DNA of 64,000 bases from Symbiodinium sp. CCMP2592 (GCA_905221615.1 CAJNDT010006148.1:194501-258500), one strand, 5' to 3'. Counted from the first letter of the stretch, positions 11,413 to 22,309 are shown. Translations and numbers: made by a program. The notes: generated by a model from the letters alone, not told the origin.

Positions 11413-12589
11413 CACATGGGATCTGTATGGAACAATGCTCAGGAGGAAGAAGCTCTTCAACTGGCTGCATGTCTCCGTGCGTTCAGTACCTTCTCGGCCT
11501 CCCCACCGCCACTGCAGAGTTTTTTTACAGGGACCCTATAAGGGTTCCTATCAGGGATCATATTGGAGGATCTAGAAGGGACAGCTGCTTTGCCGAGCGG
11601 GAATTCGAGAAAATACGGAAAGAATTCCAATAGAACCGTTTTAGAACCCCTCTCGCATCCTTCTGGGCCCTACAAGTTATGACCCTTTCAGAATCACTAT
11701 GGAACCTAAATCTTGATAGGGCCCAAAACCGTAAACCCTAACCTTGTAGAATCCTTGCTGAGCTCTTGAGGTGTCCTGCGGCCGTGAAGTTGTCGAGTGG
11801 GAAATCACTCAGGAGGGATTTGGGAGTTCAGGGTTTGGGGTTTCAGGAAGTACGAGTACCTACCTTAGAGTGCTGCTTGTAAGGTTCTTCTAAATTGTGT
11901 CCCATGTTCGATGACGTCAGGTTCTTGAGGTCTCAGGGCGTTATCAAAGGAATTTCAGAGTATAATGAAGTACTGTTTATTGCTTGGAGTTTTGGGTACA
12001 GGGTTTGCGATATCAGGATGTGTTTGGGTGTTTGGACTTGGGATGTAGGGTTGTGAGTCCACGGTTTGACCCTTACCCCACCCCCCTACATGACAAGCCT
12101 AACGAATAATTAGCAATATTATCCACTTATGGTTCCTTCTAAACATACACCAACATCAGTTATGCTCTGTAACCGACTCCAAGCAAAAGCCTGTTAAATT
12201 TATTCAGGCCCCTATAGGCCTGCAGTTCGTGTATTACTTTAGTATATTGTTATATTAGATAATCATATTTTGGATTCTATATTGTTGCTATGGTAGGTTA
12301 TCAGATCATAGTAGGTTTAGGTCTCAAGTGGTTGAATCCTGGCTCGGCCTGTACTTTTGGTGTTGGCCAGACACTGTCAGGTTGTTGCGCGCAGGCCAAG
12401 CTTCGTTTTGTTCTTGCTGTTTTATGGATTATATCGTACCAATACCCATAACCCGTATTTTAAGTATTCAAACCCTATGTCACCTCCCCGAAACCCCAAA
12501 CCCCCAGAAACACTGTCCCCTATCTATGAAACCACCTAAGTCTCAAACAGTGCCGTACGATTTCCACCCCGTTTGGATAAGAAAGTAAT

Positions 12590-12815
12590 AATAGTATACA
12601 AAGCATGTAATAAAGGACAATTATGATAGTTATTTTTACTATATATGTATTATATATTCAAAATAAACCATTTTTTGGTAAACGATTAACTTGTATTTGT
12701 CTAACTTTATCTTGTAATGTTATTTTTGAATATACATGTGTATATCTTATATAAGAATTCCTGACCCATTAATTACATTTATATACGTGTCATTTTCAAT
12801 ATATTATTTATACGT
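12590..12815. other. AT-rich island
   Basis: Clearly richer in A/T than its surroundings, with many TATA/ATAT strings and no telomere-like sequence. Not coding. Could be an intergenic or promoter region before the 13.1 kb gene, or foreign DNA. Confidence 0.5.
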
Positions 12816-12823
12816 ACGACGGG

Positions 12824-12921
12824 AGCAAGAGCAAAACATGCTGCCCAAGAGGCCCCCAAATGCCCCATGAGGCACCAAGGCCGCAACAAAATGACTGCGT
12901 ATCGAGCCCGATAGTAGGAAA
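12824..12921 (+). CDS. Candidate coding exon, possible 5' exon of the 13.1-16.1 kb gene
   Basis: Open on the + strand just right of an AT-rich island; sample KCPMRHQGRNKMTAYRAR, stopping at TAG 12919-12921. A GC donor at ACT|GCGTATCG would keep phase 0 with the exon at 13093. A family E palindrome lies in the would-be intron. Confidence 0.3.
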
Positions 12922-12948
12922 ACTATTCAGAGAAGCTTGGCATAACCC

Positions 12949-13024
12949 CAGGGCTCTAGTTACCTAAATAGTAGGTTACTGAGATAGTTAATAACCCACT
13001 ATTTAGGTAACTGGAGCCCTAGGG
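12949..13024. mobile_element. Family E inverted repeat
   Basis: Arms agggctctagttacctaaat and atttaggtaactggagccct. Confidence 0.85.
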
Positions 13025-13092
13025 ATAACACATTGAAAAGGTTTGAGACACACACGATATGGTTTTTCCCCCATTACTGTCTTTCATCCCAG

Positions 13093-16000
13093 AAAGACGA
13101 AAAAGAAGCTGAACTCATAGGAGGCCTCCCATCATTACCCAGGAGGAGGATGGCTCGCAGCGGCTACGCTTCCGTCTCTGCGTCGGCCGGCGTGTGGCGG
13201 ATCCCAAGGCTTCCAGCGGTGTAGGAGTTTAGGGTTTAGGGGTTAATTAGGGTTTAGGATTTAAGGGTTTAGGGTTTAGGGGTTTAGGTTTTAGGGGTTT
13301 AGGGCGGTTTAGAATTTAGCATGTTCAGGGTTTTCAGGTTTATGAAGGTGTTAATTATGAGGTTTTCAGATGTTTTGGGAGGTGTTTGTAGGATTGTGCA
13401 AAGGTTTCAAGGGCTTGATAGGGCCTGATAGGGCCTTTCAAGGGGAGATGTGCAGGAGGGAAGCCAAAGCCTACGCCCTGCAAAGCAGGTTTGCAAGGAT
13501 TTCTACATGGGTGGCTGTCAAAATCAGGGTCACTCTTTGGGTCCCTATTATAATACGGCACCTAATACTTAGGGTACCCAACAAGGAGCCATAATTTCGA
13601 CAACCACCCTCATGGCTTTAAGAGCTTGCTGGACTGAACCGTCTTCGCAGGATTTGTGCAGTGAGAAGGGCTCGGTGAAGTCCGACTCCGATCTTCCCCC
13701 TGCCTTAGGTTTCCTGGGCTTACTTGAAGGCTCATGGGACTTAGTAAGTAAGGTTATATGTAGGTTATAATTAGGGTAACCCCAGTTAGGGGACTTATAA
13801 CCCCAATTTTAACCCACTTACTAAGTCCCATGATACTCTAAGTAGGCTTTCGAGCCATGGGCCATGCCGGCTTCTACAAATGTACAGGGTTCAATGGGAC
13901 GTGCTACAGGGTTTCTTTATGAGGGGTTTAGGGTTGAGTGTTTGGGCATCGGGTGAGGGGTCATTCGGGTTTCATGAAAAGGTTTGATCTAGTTATGGAG
14001 TCTAAGATTGGATGACAAGCGAGCATGCCGTCAGTTGCCGTCAGATCCCAAAACGCCGAACCCTCAATCCTTAAGCCTAAGCTAGGGATATCAGAGGCTC
14101 TCCGCACCTTGCTCAGATCATTATGTGCATCCTTCATAACTGTGAACCCACGCAGAGAAAGGGACGTTGGAATCTAAAGGGTCTAGGGTTGAGGGCCAAC
14201 CAACGCAAGCCTCGTAGAAAGTCCTTGATATAGGGGTCTGATTGTTGGTGCTCATATTCCCTAGCAGCCCCAGTTAATTCTATGATGCTGTGCCGCAAAC
14301 CGCTCTACATATCAAGGACCCTGTTTTTCGGCTGAGGTCTGGTTATTTCTGCCTGGTTGCAAAGAGCCGCCGTATGGTGCGGCAGAGGCGAAGGAGGCGC
14401 CGCGGATTCTCAAGGACTCGCTTTGGTAACTGGAGCTCCCCTGGGCTCAGCTTAGGGTTCAGGGCTTTAGGTTTTAGCGTAGGGTTCAGGGTTTAGGGTT
14501 GAGGGTTTAGGGTTTAGGGTTCTGGTTCTTAGTAGGGGAATGGGGGAATGGGTTATTGGGACTACTAAAGGCGACCTTAAGGGACTATGATAGGGATCCA
14601 TTCCCCCATTCGCTACGAAGCACCAGACAGTCTGGGCTGTAAGGTTTTGAAGGCTCAGGGCTTTTTCCCTTAAGGGCTATACTATAAGGCTACATTCATG
14701 CTTACTACAAAATTCGTAGGGGTTGCTATGTATTATATTGATGCTTTCTGCAGGACTGACGTCAGGGGTTACCTATCAAGATTGAAGGGGCCAGGAGGGT
14801 AATTTTGCTGGTTGGGCCCTGTTTTTCTGGCATGGAGTTCTTCGAAGCATAGGCCATCAGCAATTAGCAGTGGTAACCGCTTGCAGCCCTACCTAGCTAC
14901 AGCCATAGGTTTCTCGATCCTAGATGCAATGGGCATCAAAGCCAAATCCCTAAACCCCAAACCCCGACCCCCAAAGCCTAAACCCCTAACCTTCACGTGA
15001 AATCAAGGCACATTTGCAGCTACACAAACATCTTGGTCCGAATCCTGACTTCCGATATTTTGCAGTGCGAAGCCATTTGGGGCTTACGGGTTCAGGGTAG
15101 CCACACAAGACCCCAATGCCGAAGCCGAAAAGCTCGATATGTGGACCTTCAACTCTCGATCCGCATTATGAGCTCCCGGCCTGAAATCAAGGGATTAGGT
15201 AGTATTATTGGGGAGACCCCTTAAAGGGTACCCCTTCTGAAGCCTACTTCTGGCTCTCTTAAAAGGGGCCTTATTGAGAGGATCTATATCCCCAAGGCTC
15301 TCCCTAATCCCAACTCCCAGGGATGAATCTTTTCGGGTGGATCTGTTGCGCGCTGTGCTGCAGGTGGCATCAGAGGCCATGGCGGAGATCGAAAGTCTGG
15401 CATTGGCGGATCTACTTAGAGGATCATGGGACTTAGTAAGTAGGTTATAACTGGGGTTATAAGTCTCCTAAGTGGGGTTATCCTAATTATAGCCTACTTA
15501 TAACCTTACTTACTAAGTCCCATGAGCCTTCAAGCAGTTCAGGGGATGGGCTTTTGGGCTTTGGGAGATTTGGCATCAAAGGTTTACCCAAAGGCCCCAA
15601 AGTAGTTCCTTTTTGGGGTTCATATATAGAATCCTATAGGGTAACTCCAAAAAGGAACTACTTTGGGGCCCCTGGGTAATGACTGCTTGGGACCTTGGTC
15701 CGGGATTACTCTCTTGCGGTGCCCAGCGCAAGTCGGCCCAAGACATGATGGTTGGTCAAAATTAGGGTCCCTTTAAAGGGCTCTATAAGGGTTACTATAA
15801 TAAGGGATACTACAAGGGTATATACTATAATATGGGTGGTTGTCAAAATTAGGGTCCCTCTCTGGGTCCCTATTATAGTACGGCACCTAATATTTAGGGT
15901 ACCCAAAAAGGGACCCAATATTGACAACCACCCACATCTTTATTCAGAAGTTCCGTTTCTTGAAGACCTAATCGTTGAAACCCCGTCACATGAGCCTTGC

Positions 16001-16114
16001 TGCCCAAAGGGCCGCAACGCGAAGCGCTGCAGCTCCAGGGTACTTTCCAGAGGAAGCACATGGTTTGGGAAGGAGGGCCCCAGGCATCTTGCCTTCCCGC
16101 GAAGGCCCATCTAA
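13093..16114 (+). CDS. Multi-exon gene model with element-derived introns (5' end uncertain)
   Basis: Exons 13093-13218, 13651-13717, 13846-13910, 14367-14425, 15321-15408, 15538-about 15581, a short one ending at 15754, and 15948-16114 with a stop. Junction phases 0, 1, 0, 2, 0 agree for the first six exons. The first acceptor follows a good pyrimidine tract (ctgtctttcatcccag). The introns at 13718-13845 and 15409-15537 are family A elements with GC-AG and GA-AG ends, and 15755-15947 is a family J composite. Short peptide samples are GYASVSASAGVW, SVKSDSDLPPALG, RAMGHAGFYKC, EAKEAPRILKDSL, LQVASEAMAEIESL and FLEDLIVETPS. The join across the B element (15582-about 15728) is not solved: I find no phase-consistent acceptor there. 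An upstream exon near 12824-12921 (AAQEAPKCPMRHQG) may belong. No recognisable domain. Confidence 0.55.
13223..13315 (+). repeat. Telomere-like array, G-rich strand
   Basis: Starts right after the donor of the exon 13093-13218. Confidence 0.85.
13509..13613. mobile_element. Family J element
   Basis: gggtggctgtcaaaatcagg and gccataatttcgacaaccac; CATG just outside both ends. Confidence 0.8.
13721..13845. mobile_element. Family A inverted repeat, proposed GC-AG intron
   Basis: Arms tacttgaaggctcatgggac and agtcccatgatactctaagta. It separates two exon islands in matching phase. Confidence 0.85.
14449..14524 (+). repeat. Telomere-like array, G-rich strand
   Basis: Follows the donor at 14426 by about 23 bp. 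Confidence 0.8.
14529..14625. mobile_element. Family P inverted repeat
   Basis: cttagtaggggaatggggga and ccattcccccattcgctac arms. Confidence 0.6.
15190..15311. mobile_element. Family Q inverted repeat
   Basis: gggattaggtagtattattg near one end, tctccctaatcccaac at the other; worn arms. Its right end supplies the CCCTAATCC tract before the exon acceptor at 15320. Confidence 0.5.
15413..15536. mobile_element. Family A inverted repeat, opposite orientation
   Basis: Arms tacttagaggatcatgggac and agtcccatgagccttcaag; proposed GA-AG intron 15409-15537. Confidence 0.85.
15584..15679. mobile_element. Family B inverted repeat, best-preserved copy
   Basis: Arms of about 38 bp: ttacccaaaggccccaaag at the left, ctttggggcccctgggtaa at the right. 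Lies between exon islands of the 13.1-16.1 kb gene. Confidence 0.85.
15747..15937. mobile_element. Family J composite: partial copy followed by a full copy
   Basis: ggtcaaaattagggtccct at 15754 and gttgtcaaaattagggtccc at 15839; single right end attgacaaccacccac. Proposed as intron 15755-15947. Confidence 0.8.
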
Positions 16115-16142
16115 GCTTCCAGGCTGAAGATGTTAAACTCTA

Positions 16143-16254
16143 ATGTAGGAACCTGATTAAGAAACCTTGGGCATTTAATTATTAGGGTTCCTTATATATG
16201 AACCCTACTATTTTGGGGCTATAGGCCCAGGGTTTCTTAATCAGGTTCCTACAT
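16143..16254. mobile_element. Family K inverted repeat, single copy here
   Basis: Arms taggaacctgattaagaaac and gtttcttaatcaggttccta, 21 bp perfect. Confidence 0.8.
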
Positions 16255-16475
16255 CAATCCGCAGCATCCTCGCAGTCTGCATCCCTCAGTGCACTAACCC
16301 ATAATCCCAGGAAGTAGGTTCCTCCACTGCAAAAGCCTTCTTCACGACCCCCTAGGTTTTCAAAGAACACCCGTGGAACTCGCGATCTTTAAACTTGTAA
16401 TGCGCCTTCTGAGAGTCCTACGAATTGAAGCAATGACTTGTGCATTCATTGCGGGGTCTGAAGTACATACGTAGT

Positions 16476-16541
16476 TACCGTAGCTACCGGAGCCGTTTGA
16501 TGTTGCAAGATTTTCTCCGGGACGGATCCACATGCTATAAG
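16476..16541 (+). CDS. Candidate coding exon
   Basis: Ends in phase 0 at GTTAGC. Sample LMLQDFLRDGSTCYK. Together with 16599-16658 it makes a phase-consistent pair around a 57-nt intron. Left border not fixed. Confidence 0.4.
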
Positions 16542-16598
16542 GTTAGCAGTGTGGGTTTTAGGGCTGGTGGTTTAGCTTTCAGCGAGCACCGGTTGCAG

Positions 16599-16658
16599 GT
16601 GTGGTGCGTTCCCCTGCCGATGATCCCAAAGCAAGGACGGTCTGTGTCGTCTGGAAGG
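16599..16658 (+). CDS. Candidate coding exon
   Basis: Twenty codons between ggttgcag and GTCAAG. Sample PMIPKQGRSVSSG. Same frame as the preceding candidate at 16476-16541 after removal of 57 nt. Confidence 0.4.
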
Positions 16659-16700
16659 GTCAAGGGAATTAAGAAAGCAGGGTCATCGTCGTTTGGGTTG

Positions 16701-16795
16701 TCGTCGTAAGTTTTGTAGTAGTAGCAGTAGTAAAGCCGCATTAGCAGTAGCAGGAGTAGTAGGAGCGGTACTCGTGCCAGTAGTAGCCGCAGTAG
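16701..16795. repeat. Imperfect AGT/AGC triplet repeat
   Basis: Triplets of the type gtagtagcag repeat with many substitutions. Confidence 0.7.
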
Positions 16796-16986
16796 TAACT
16801 GCGAATATAGTGTCGGTTGATTTGTGCTGCAACTGTTTCAAACCTTTCTCAGCCACTCATAGTGCACCCACTGAAGCCCGTAACTGTAAGCGCAACATTC
16901 AGACCCCACAGTACATTCCGGCTAAACCCTCAACCCCTAAACCCCCGTAAACCTTTCTGCAGAGCTCAATACTCCAGACGTCGCAG

Positions 16987-17062
16987 GAGCTGCCTTTTCG
17001 CTCTCTTGGCCGTCCAGCAGAAACAGCTTGAGAAAGACCGAACTAAGCCTCAACGCCTAAAA
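16987..17062 (+). CDS. Candidate coding exon
   Basis: Acceptor gacgtcgcag, donor GTTTAG. Sample AVQQKQLEKDRTKPQRLK, a charged, possibly helical stretch. Confidence 0.45.
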
Positions 17063-17107
17063 GTTTAGCGAGTTTGGGAGGGACACAGAACCCCAAAAAG
17101 CCTACTA

Positions 17108-17231
17108 TACTTGAAGGCTCATGGGACTTAGTAAGTCAGGTTATAAGTAGGTTATAACTAGGATAACCCCACTTAGGGGACTTATAACCCCAATTATAAC
17201 CTACTTACTAAGTCCCATGATCCTCTAAGTA
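17108..17231. mobile_element. Family A inverted repeat
   Basis: Arms as at 13721; TA at both ends. Confidence 0.85.
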
Positions 17232-17518
17232 GGGGTCTGAATTACTAGTAGTCGTATCTTCCGAAACTCTAAACCAAGCCCCCTGTTGTAGTCTCCAGAT
17301 TCCCTCCTCGGAATCCGGAAAAGCCCCGGAGTTTAGGAGCCTCTTACGTGCTCGCCACCCTCCCTGACTCATTGGGTTTAGGGTCTAGGGCCGCTCAGGG
17401 TCTGGGGAGCCACTCCCTGAGACGTCAAAACCCTTAGTGAAGAAGTGCCCGGGGGGCGAGTTGAGGGTTTAGGCTGGAAAGTGTGATGGGGTTGCGGCTT
17501 AGGAATCGTTAAGTCCAG

Positions 17519-17596
17519 GGATGTTGAGGTCCTTGAACGTATCATCTGGCTGGACCCGGCTTGCAGTTCTGGTATGGCAATCTCAACATGGCGCGG
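17519..17596 (+). CDS. Candidate coding exon
   Basis: Acceptor aagtccag, donor GTTCAT. Sample EVLERIIWLDPACSSGM. Other frames are open but less protein-like. Confidence 0.45.
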
Positions 17597-18241
17597 GTTC
17601 ATGCCTAGTTTACGGTGATGATGGTGATTTTCTGTGTATATGCATGCCTGTATTTATGCATATATGTGTACCTACATATGCATATCATAAGTATATATAT
17701 ATATACGCACATGATGTATAAAGATCTGGTCATGCGTGCATAACCAGATACTTCTTTAATTCGGGTTCTTAGATACTGCTCGAATATATTTACGGGTTTA
17801 CATTCGTGGACCCCGACCCCAAAGACCCCAGCTCGCATGGACTGCAGAGGTAGAAAGGTCCCTTTCTTGGATCGTGTTTCACGTATTTGCCAGTATACTT
17901 CTATTGAAAGCAGGCATGCTTACACAACGGAAGACCCTGCCAGTTCAATACCATATGTACCGAAGCCTGCCCGTTCGTCAACGAAACTCCTCCGGTCTTC
18001 TTATTTGTGGGTTGATCCCTATGAAGGCTCTACCTTAACCCCAAATAGCCTACCTTTCAATGGGGTTTACATAAAGAATTCATGCTAGGGATCTCTAAAA
18101 CGGTAGGTTCCCTTAGGGCCAGGTAGGACGTGCAGGTATTCGGACTTCGCGCTTGAAGGATCCGCAAGTCTTTGGACTTTTTAGGCTTCCCTCTTTAGGC
18201 TTGTATTCTGTTCCCAGAGAGCCCATTTGTATTCTCTTCCC

Positions 18242-18346
18242 AGAGAGCCCAATGCCCCACAATTTTGGAATATGGCTTTACATATATAGGGCTTTATGTT
18301 ATGATTTAAGCCACATTCCTTGATTAAGGGGTATTGGGCTCCCGGC
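18242..18346. mobile_element. Family N-like diverged copy
   Basis: agagcccaatgcccca and gattaaggggtattgggct. Confidence 0.6.
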
Positions 18347-18585
18347 GTTCTACTATAGTGGTTGTTCAAGGTTTGGCGGAAATCTCAACTCTTCGACCTA
18401 AGCCGTTTGGCTTCTCATTCACGCGCCTCCTGCGCATTGAAGCCAAGGGTTAGGATTCAGGGTACCGCAGCGGCAAAAGAAGCACAGAATGATCGATCCG
18501 CCCTAAAGTCTCGTGTGACCTTAAACCTAGGGCCCTAAAACCAAAGCAACCAGAGCCCTTCAAGCATGTTGCGGCACTCTCTCTT

Positions 18586-18676
18586 CTTACCTTTGGTTCG
18601 TAGGGAATGGAACAATGGCAGTAACAGTAGTTCCCTTTGTACCCCATTCCTCCATTCCCTACTATCCCAAGGTAAG
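18586..18676. mobile_element. Family I inverted repeat
   Basis: Ends cttacctttggttcgtaggg and ctactatcccaaggtaag; TCTT on both sides. Confidence 0.85.
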
Positions 18677-18689
18677 TCTTCCGGTTTTG

Positions 18690-18813
18690 TACTTAAAGGA
18701 TCATGGGACTTAGTAATTACGGTTACTAGTAAGGTAACTATACTTATAACCACAAGTAAGGCACTTTTAGGTACTTATAACCATATTTACTAAGTCCCAT
18801 GATCCTCCAAGTA
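18690..18813. mobile_element. Family A inverted repeat, diverged core
   Basis: Arms tacttaaaggatcatgggac and agtcccatgatcctccaagta. A coding-like stretch (SELNWSRCPSLLLAVNG, 18815-18872) follows directly. Confidence 0.8.
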
Positions 18814-19460
18814 GTGAAATCTCCGAGCTGAACTGGAGCCGATGTCCGAGCCTTCTCCTGGCGGTGAATGGCCAGGTCCCACACCCGTTTTGTTTTGGAG
18901 GTTTCAGCTATAAATGGATTAGGAGTTTAGGGTTCAGAGAACTTTCAACTCAGGGTGGAGGGCTTTAGTACACATATGTATATATACTTTTTCATAAGTA
19001 TGTATGTACACATACGATTTAGTTTTATGTAAAGCCGGTGCAACCTTTTTTTGCTGGCTTCTGGCTTCGCAAGTCTCTTGTATGGTCTTGGCAGAGGTCT
19101 GGTCTTTTGTAACATAGGGGCTTAAATCACAACCTCCAGTATGTCTTTGGACAGGGTTCGTAGCTATCGTTGCGTCTGAAGCCTCAGTCTCTCTTGCAGC
19201 GTTTTCGTAGACAAAAAGCACCTAAACACCTAAAGCTTGTTTTATGGTAACAACTGGTAATGCCATTTAAACATTGTTATGCATTGATTACAAGGTGTGA
19301 AGAAATTACAGGCCCTGATACTCAACTTAGATGCAACCCTAGAAATCTGCAAAAAGGCATTACACAACCGCATCACGCCCTGTAGCGCCCTATAGGCAAC
19401 AGCCTTCTAGAAATATGCATAAAGCCTGTTTGAGAAAAGCAGCAAGTTCCCTCTGACCAG

Positions 19461-19533
19461 GCAGCCGCGGAAGTTGGCTCGCGAGCTGGCCGCCACTTGG
19501 TCGCCAGTAGCTTCTGCGAAAACAGGATGCGAG
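19461..19533 (+). CDS. Candidate coding exon
   Basis: Acceptor ttccctctgaccag, donor GTGTTC. Sample SRAGRHLVASSFCENRM. GC-rich third positions. Confidence 0.5.
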
Positions 19534-20029
19534 GTGTTCGTTTAGGGCTTTCAAGCAAAAGCATAAGCCTCACAATAGTTATGCAATATGAATACATCTA
19601 CACACACACCCAGATAGAGACCTGGATATTGAGAAGAGGTTTCTTAACTTGTCCATGCAGAACTTCAGACAATACTGGTAGCATCATTAATGGATAGGGG
19701 TCCATAGTGTACCTGGTTCTTGACTTATATAAGTACCCAACATCGAGGACGATAAGGGACCATCAAGGCCTGATATCAGTGTTTAGCCCTCTACACTGGC
19801 CCGCAACTTCAAGGATTAGGGGACTTAATCTGTGTGGGCATAAGGAAGGTATGTACTTCTAACTCTACTTCCAAGTACTCGTGTAACCCTCCAAGAGCTA
19901 ACCATGGCCACCTCTATGTGGCAGCAACCAACCGTAAAACAGCCCTGAACCTGAAACGCAAAACCCCTCTAACGAAAATCCCAAACCCCTGAATGCTCGA
20001 CCCCGAAATCCTGGAGCCTCCCCTGATTA

Positions 20030-20152
20030 TAATAGAAGCCAAAAAGTTGGAAACCCCATAGCCTCAATCCCTAAGAGTAAAGTATCGGAAATCCCAGCAC
20101 GATTTGTCCTTAACTAGGTTTCCAACTTTTTGGGAGTTTACTGTAAACCATA
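20030..20152. mobile_element. Family D inverted repeat, reverse orientation
   Basis: Arms aaaaagttggaaacccc and ggtttccaactttttggg. Confidence 0.8.
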
Positions 20153-20238
20153 CCCTAAGAAACCCGAAACTATACCCTAAAAAAACCCTAAACCCTAAAA
20201 TCCTAAACCCTAAAACCCCTTTTGGGGTTTACTGTAAG

Positions 20239-20319
20239 GCCACGACATCCGCCGAAGCTGCTCTCGCCATCTTCTGTCGCTCTGCCGCCGACTTCGACGA
20301 CATTCACGCCACGGTGCGG
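20239..20319 (+). CDS. Candidate coding exon with GC donor
   Basis: Twenty-seven codons, third positions rich in C/G. Sample EAALAIFCRSAADFDDIHAT. Preceded by CCCTAAACCCTAAAA sequence, followed by GCTTAGGGCTTTGAG, which would be a GC donor. Alternatively the protein ends at the TAG two codons on. Confidence 0.55.
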
Positions 20320-20627
20320 GCTTAGGGCTTTGAGTCGCAGGGGTTGTTTAGGGCTTTAGGGTTCAGGGGTTTAGGGTTTAGGGTCTATAGTCTATACAGT
20401 TCAATTCAGTTAGGGCTTTAGGTGTTATAGGCGTTTAGGGTCCAGAGTTAAGGTTTTAGTGTCACTATAAGGCTTCTAGCAGGGTCCTGCGATAAGGCTT
20501 CGCGAAATTCAGGATGTAGAGTTCAGGGTCAAGGGATTTTGGTGGATTTGGCTTTGAGGCAGGTTCGGGGTGTGTGGAGCTGGAGTTCAGGGTGGCTTGG
20601 TCATTATTCATGGACCAGTCTAAACCC

Positions 20628-20732
20628 TAAACCACTAAACCCCTGACCCGAAACCCCCTGACCCTAAACCCAAATCCCTTTACCCCTAAACCCCTCACCC
20701 CAAACCCTAAACACCTAAACCCAAAACCCTAG
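20628..20732 (-). repeat. Telomere-like array, C-rich strand
   Basis: CCCTAAACCC units that end in the acceptor at 20732. Confidence 0.85.
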
Positions 20733-20792
20733 GTCGCCGACATCACGGTAGGAGAGGCCGAGTTGTACATGAAGCCGAAGCAGGGCTTCGGG
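20733..20792 (+). CDS. Candidate coding exon
   Basis: The acceptor is formed by the C-rich telomere-like array itself (aaaaccctag). Sample ITVGEAELYMKPKQGFG. The frame stays open past the GT at 20793 to about 20857, so the right border may be later. Confidence 0.5.
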
Positions 20793-21093
20793 GTGGCCTT
20801 GGGGGATTCACGGCTTCGGGCTGCTGAGTCCTTTGCCTGGGCTTTACGGTTTTGGTTCCGGGTTTAGGCAATGGGAGCTTATGGCCTGGAGCTCAAGGGG
20901 TGGAGCCCCAACTTCTTCGGCCTCATATCAAAATGTTCAACCCTTCAATGATTCATCAACTAACTCCTTTCTCGACAACCGCAGCCTGAAAGAATGAATG
21001 TGATAAGCCCCAAGTCCAAAACTCAAAGTTTTGAGCTGCCAGGCCCGCAGTCGGCTTGACGTGAACTCATCAGTGTAGTTCTCTTCTTTCCAT

Positions 21094-21210
21094 GTGGCTG
21101 CCGTTGTGTTTTTCGGACCGCCCCGACTTAGACAACTACTCATCAGGCTTGTCTGCGGCAAGTCGCTCTCTTCTGGCCAAGAGCCGCTCAGCTGGATCGA
21201 AGATGCGGGG
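21094..21210 (+). CDS. Candidate coding exon whose 3' end is duplicated
   Basis: Open frame with sample RLRQLLIRLVCGKSLSSG then EPLSWIEDAG. The last coding bases and the following GGGTTCAGG are part of a 46-bp tandem duplication (21181-21226 and 21227-21272). A second frame reads ACLRQVALFWPRAAQ. Confidence 0.4.
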
Positions 21211-21272
21211 TTCAGGTTCAGGGTGAGAGCCGCTCAGCTGGATCGAAGATGCGGGGTTCAGGTTCAGGGTGA
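21181..21272. repeat. 46-bp perfect tandem duplication
   Basis: Unit begins gagccgctcagctggatcga and spans a candidate exon end. Confidence 0.85.
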
Positions 21273-21742
21273 CCGGATGAGGGTTTAGTGCTTCGGTTGG
21301 GGATCTAGTTGCTAGCGGTTGGGGGTCAGGCTTCAAGGCTTCAGACCCTCAACTCTAAACGCCAAACTTCTGATGCCTAGTTTTGGATTGTATTTTGGAT
21401 TTCAGTTTGGTAGCCGCTTTCACAGGTTTCGGTTGGGGATTCGTGGTTCGGTGGCGAGATCCTACGGCTTAAGTGCTCAGGGTTTCTTGTAGGGGCTTTA
21501 GGTTGGGGTGTGGGACGAATATAGAGGCCCAGATAAATACAAACACTATATCACAGGTATAGTATTATATACCCCAAGACCCTACCCTTCTGTGAGCCCT
21601 AAACCCTAGTGTAGCCTCAGAGGCCTAAACATTACAAAGGATCTGCTAGGCCTATGATAGGGCTAATCGGACCGATCTTGAACTCAAAGTCCTTGTCCAA
21701 AACTCCAACATTCGCTCGAGACCTACACGTAGTCATATCCGA

Positions 21743-21791
<49 letters not shown>

Positions 21792-21796
21792 GATAT
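21743..21796. repeat. (ATAC)n then (TA)n microsatellite
   Basis: Seven tetranucleotide units run into about 14 TA units. Confidence 0.9.
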
Positions 21797-22015
21797 GTAT
21801 TCATTTATTCATTTCTGTATCACTTGGCTTCCATGGACTCGCCTAGCAACCAGAACCACAATCGACAAAGACCTACTCAGGTTTCCTCGTTGACAAGAAA
21901 TGCACAGTCATAACCATGGGCTTCCTAAGAGGAGTGTCCATGCTTCAGGATGGAAGGGACCTTAAACTACAATATAGGACACCCACCATCACAAAATCCA
22001 AAAACAGGGACCCTA

Positions 22016-22062
22016 AACCCAAAACCCCTAAACCCACTAAAACCCCAAACTCCTAAACCCCC
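22016..22062 (-). repeat. Telomere-like array, C-rich strand
   Basis: Left of the exon island 22082-22143. Confidence 0.8.
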
Positions 22063-22081
22063 CTGTCGCCGTCTTCTGTAG

Positions 22082-22143
22082 CCCAAGCTCTGAGGTGCAG
22101 AAGGCAGAGGACGCGTTGCAACTCCAGGCGCCACTTCTTCGGG
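22082..22143 (+). CDS. Candidate coding exon with GC donor
   Basis: Strong pyrimidine tract before the acceptor (gtcgccgtcttctgtag), itself after a CCCTAAACCC run. Sample SSEVQKAEDALQLQAPLL. Followed by GCTTTGAGGGCTTTGGGG. Confidence 0.5.
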
Positions 22144-22309
22144 GCTTTGAGGGCTTTGGGGTGTATACGGTTTAATTTACATTCTGGGGTGTTTATCTTT
22201 CCTCAGGAAGCGTAGAAACAGAAGGTAGCCAGTGCTAACTATCCATCAGCCTTGAAGAGTACCCTTGAGCGCTCACTTCTGCACTGAACCAAGATGATGT
22301 GATGTGCAG

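Noticed and set aside
16535..16741. Tyr/Asp-rich minus-strand frame
   Set aside because: Shadow of an AGT triplet repeat.
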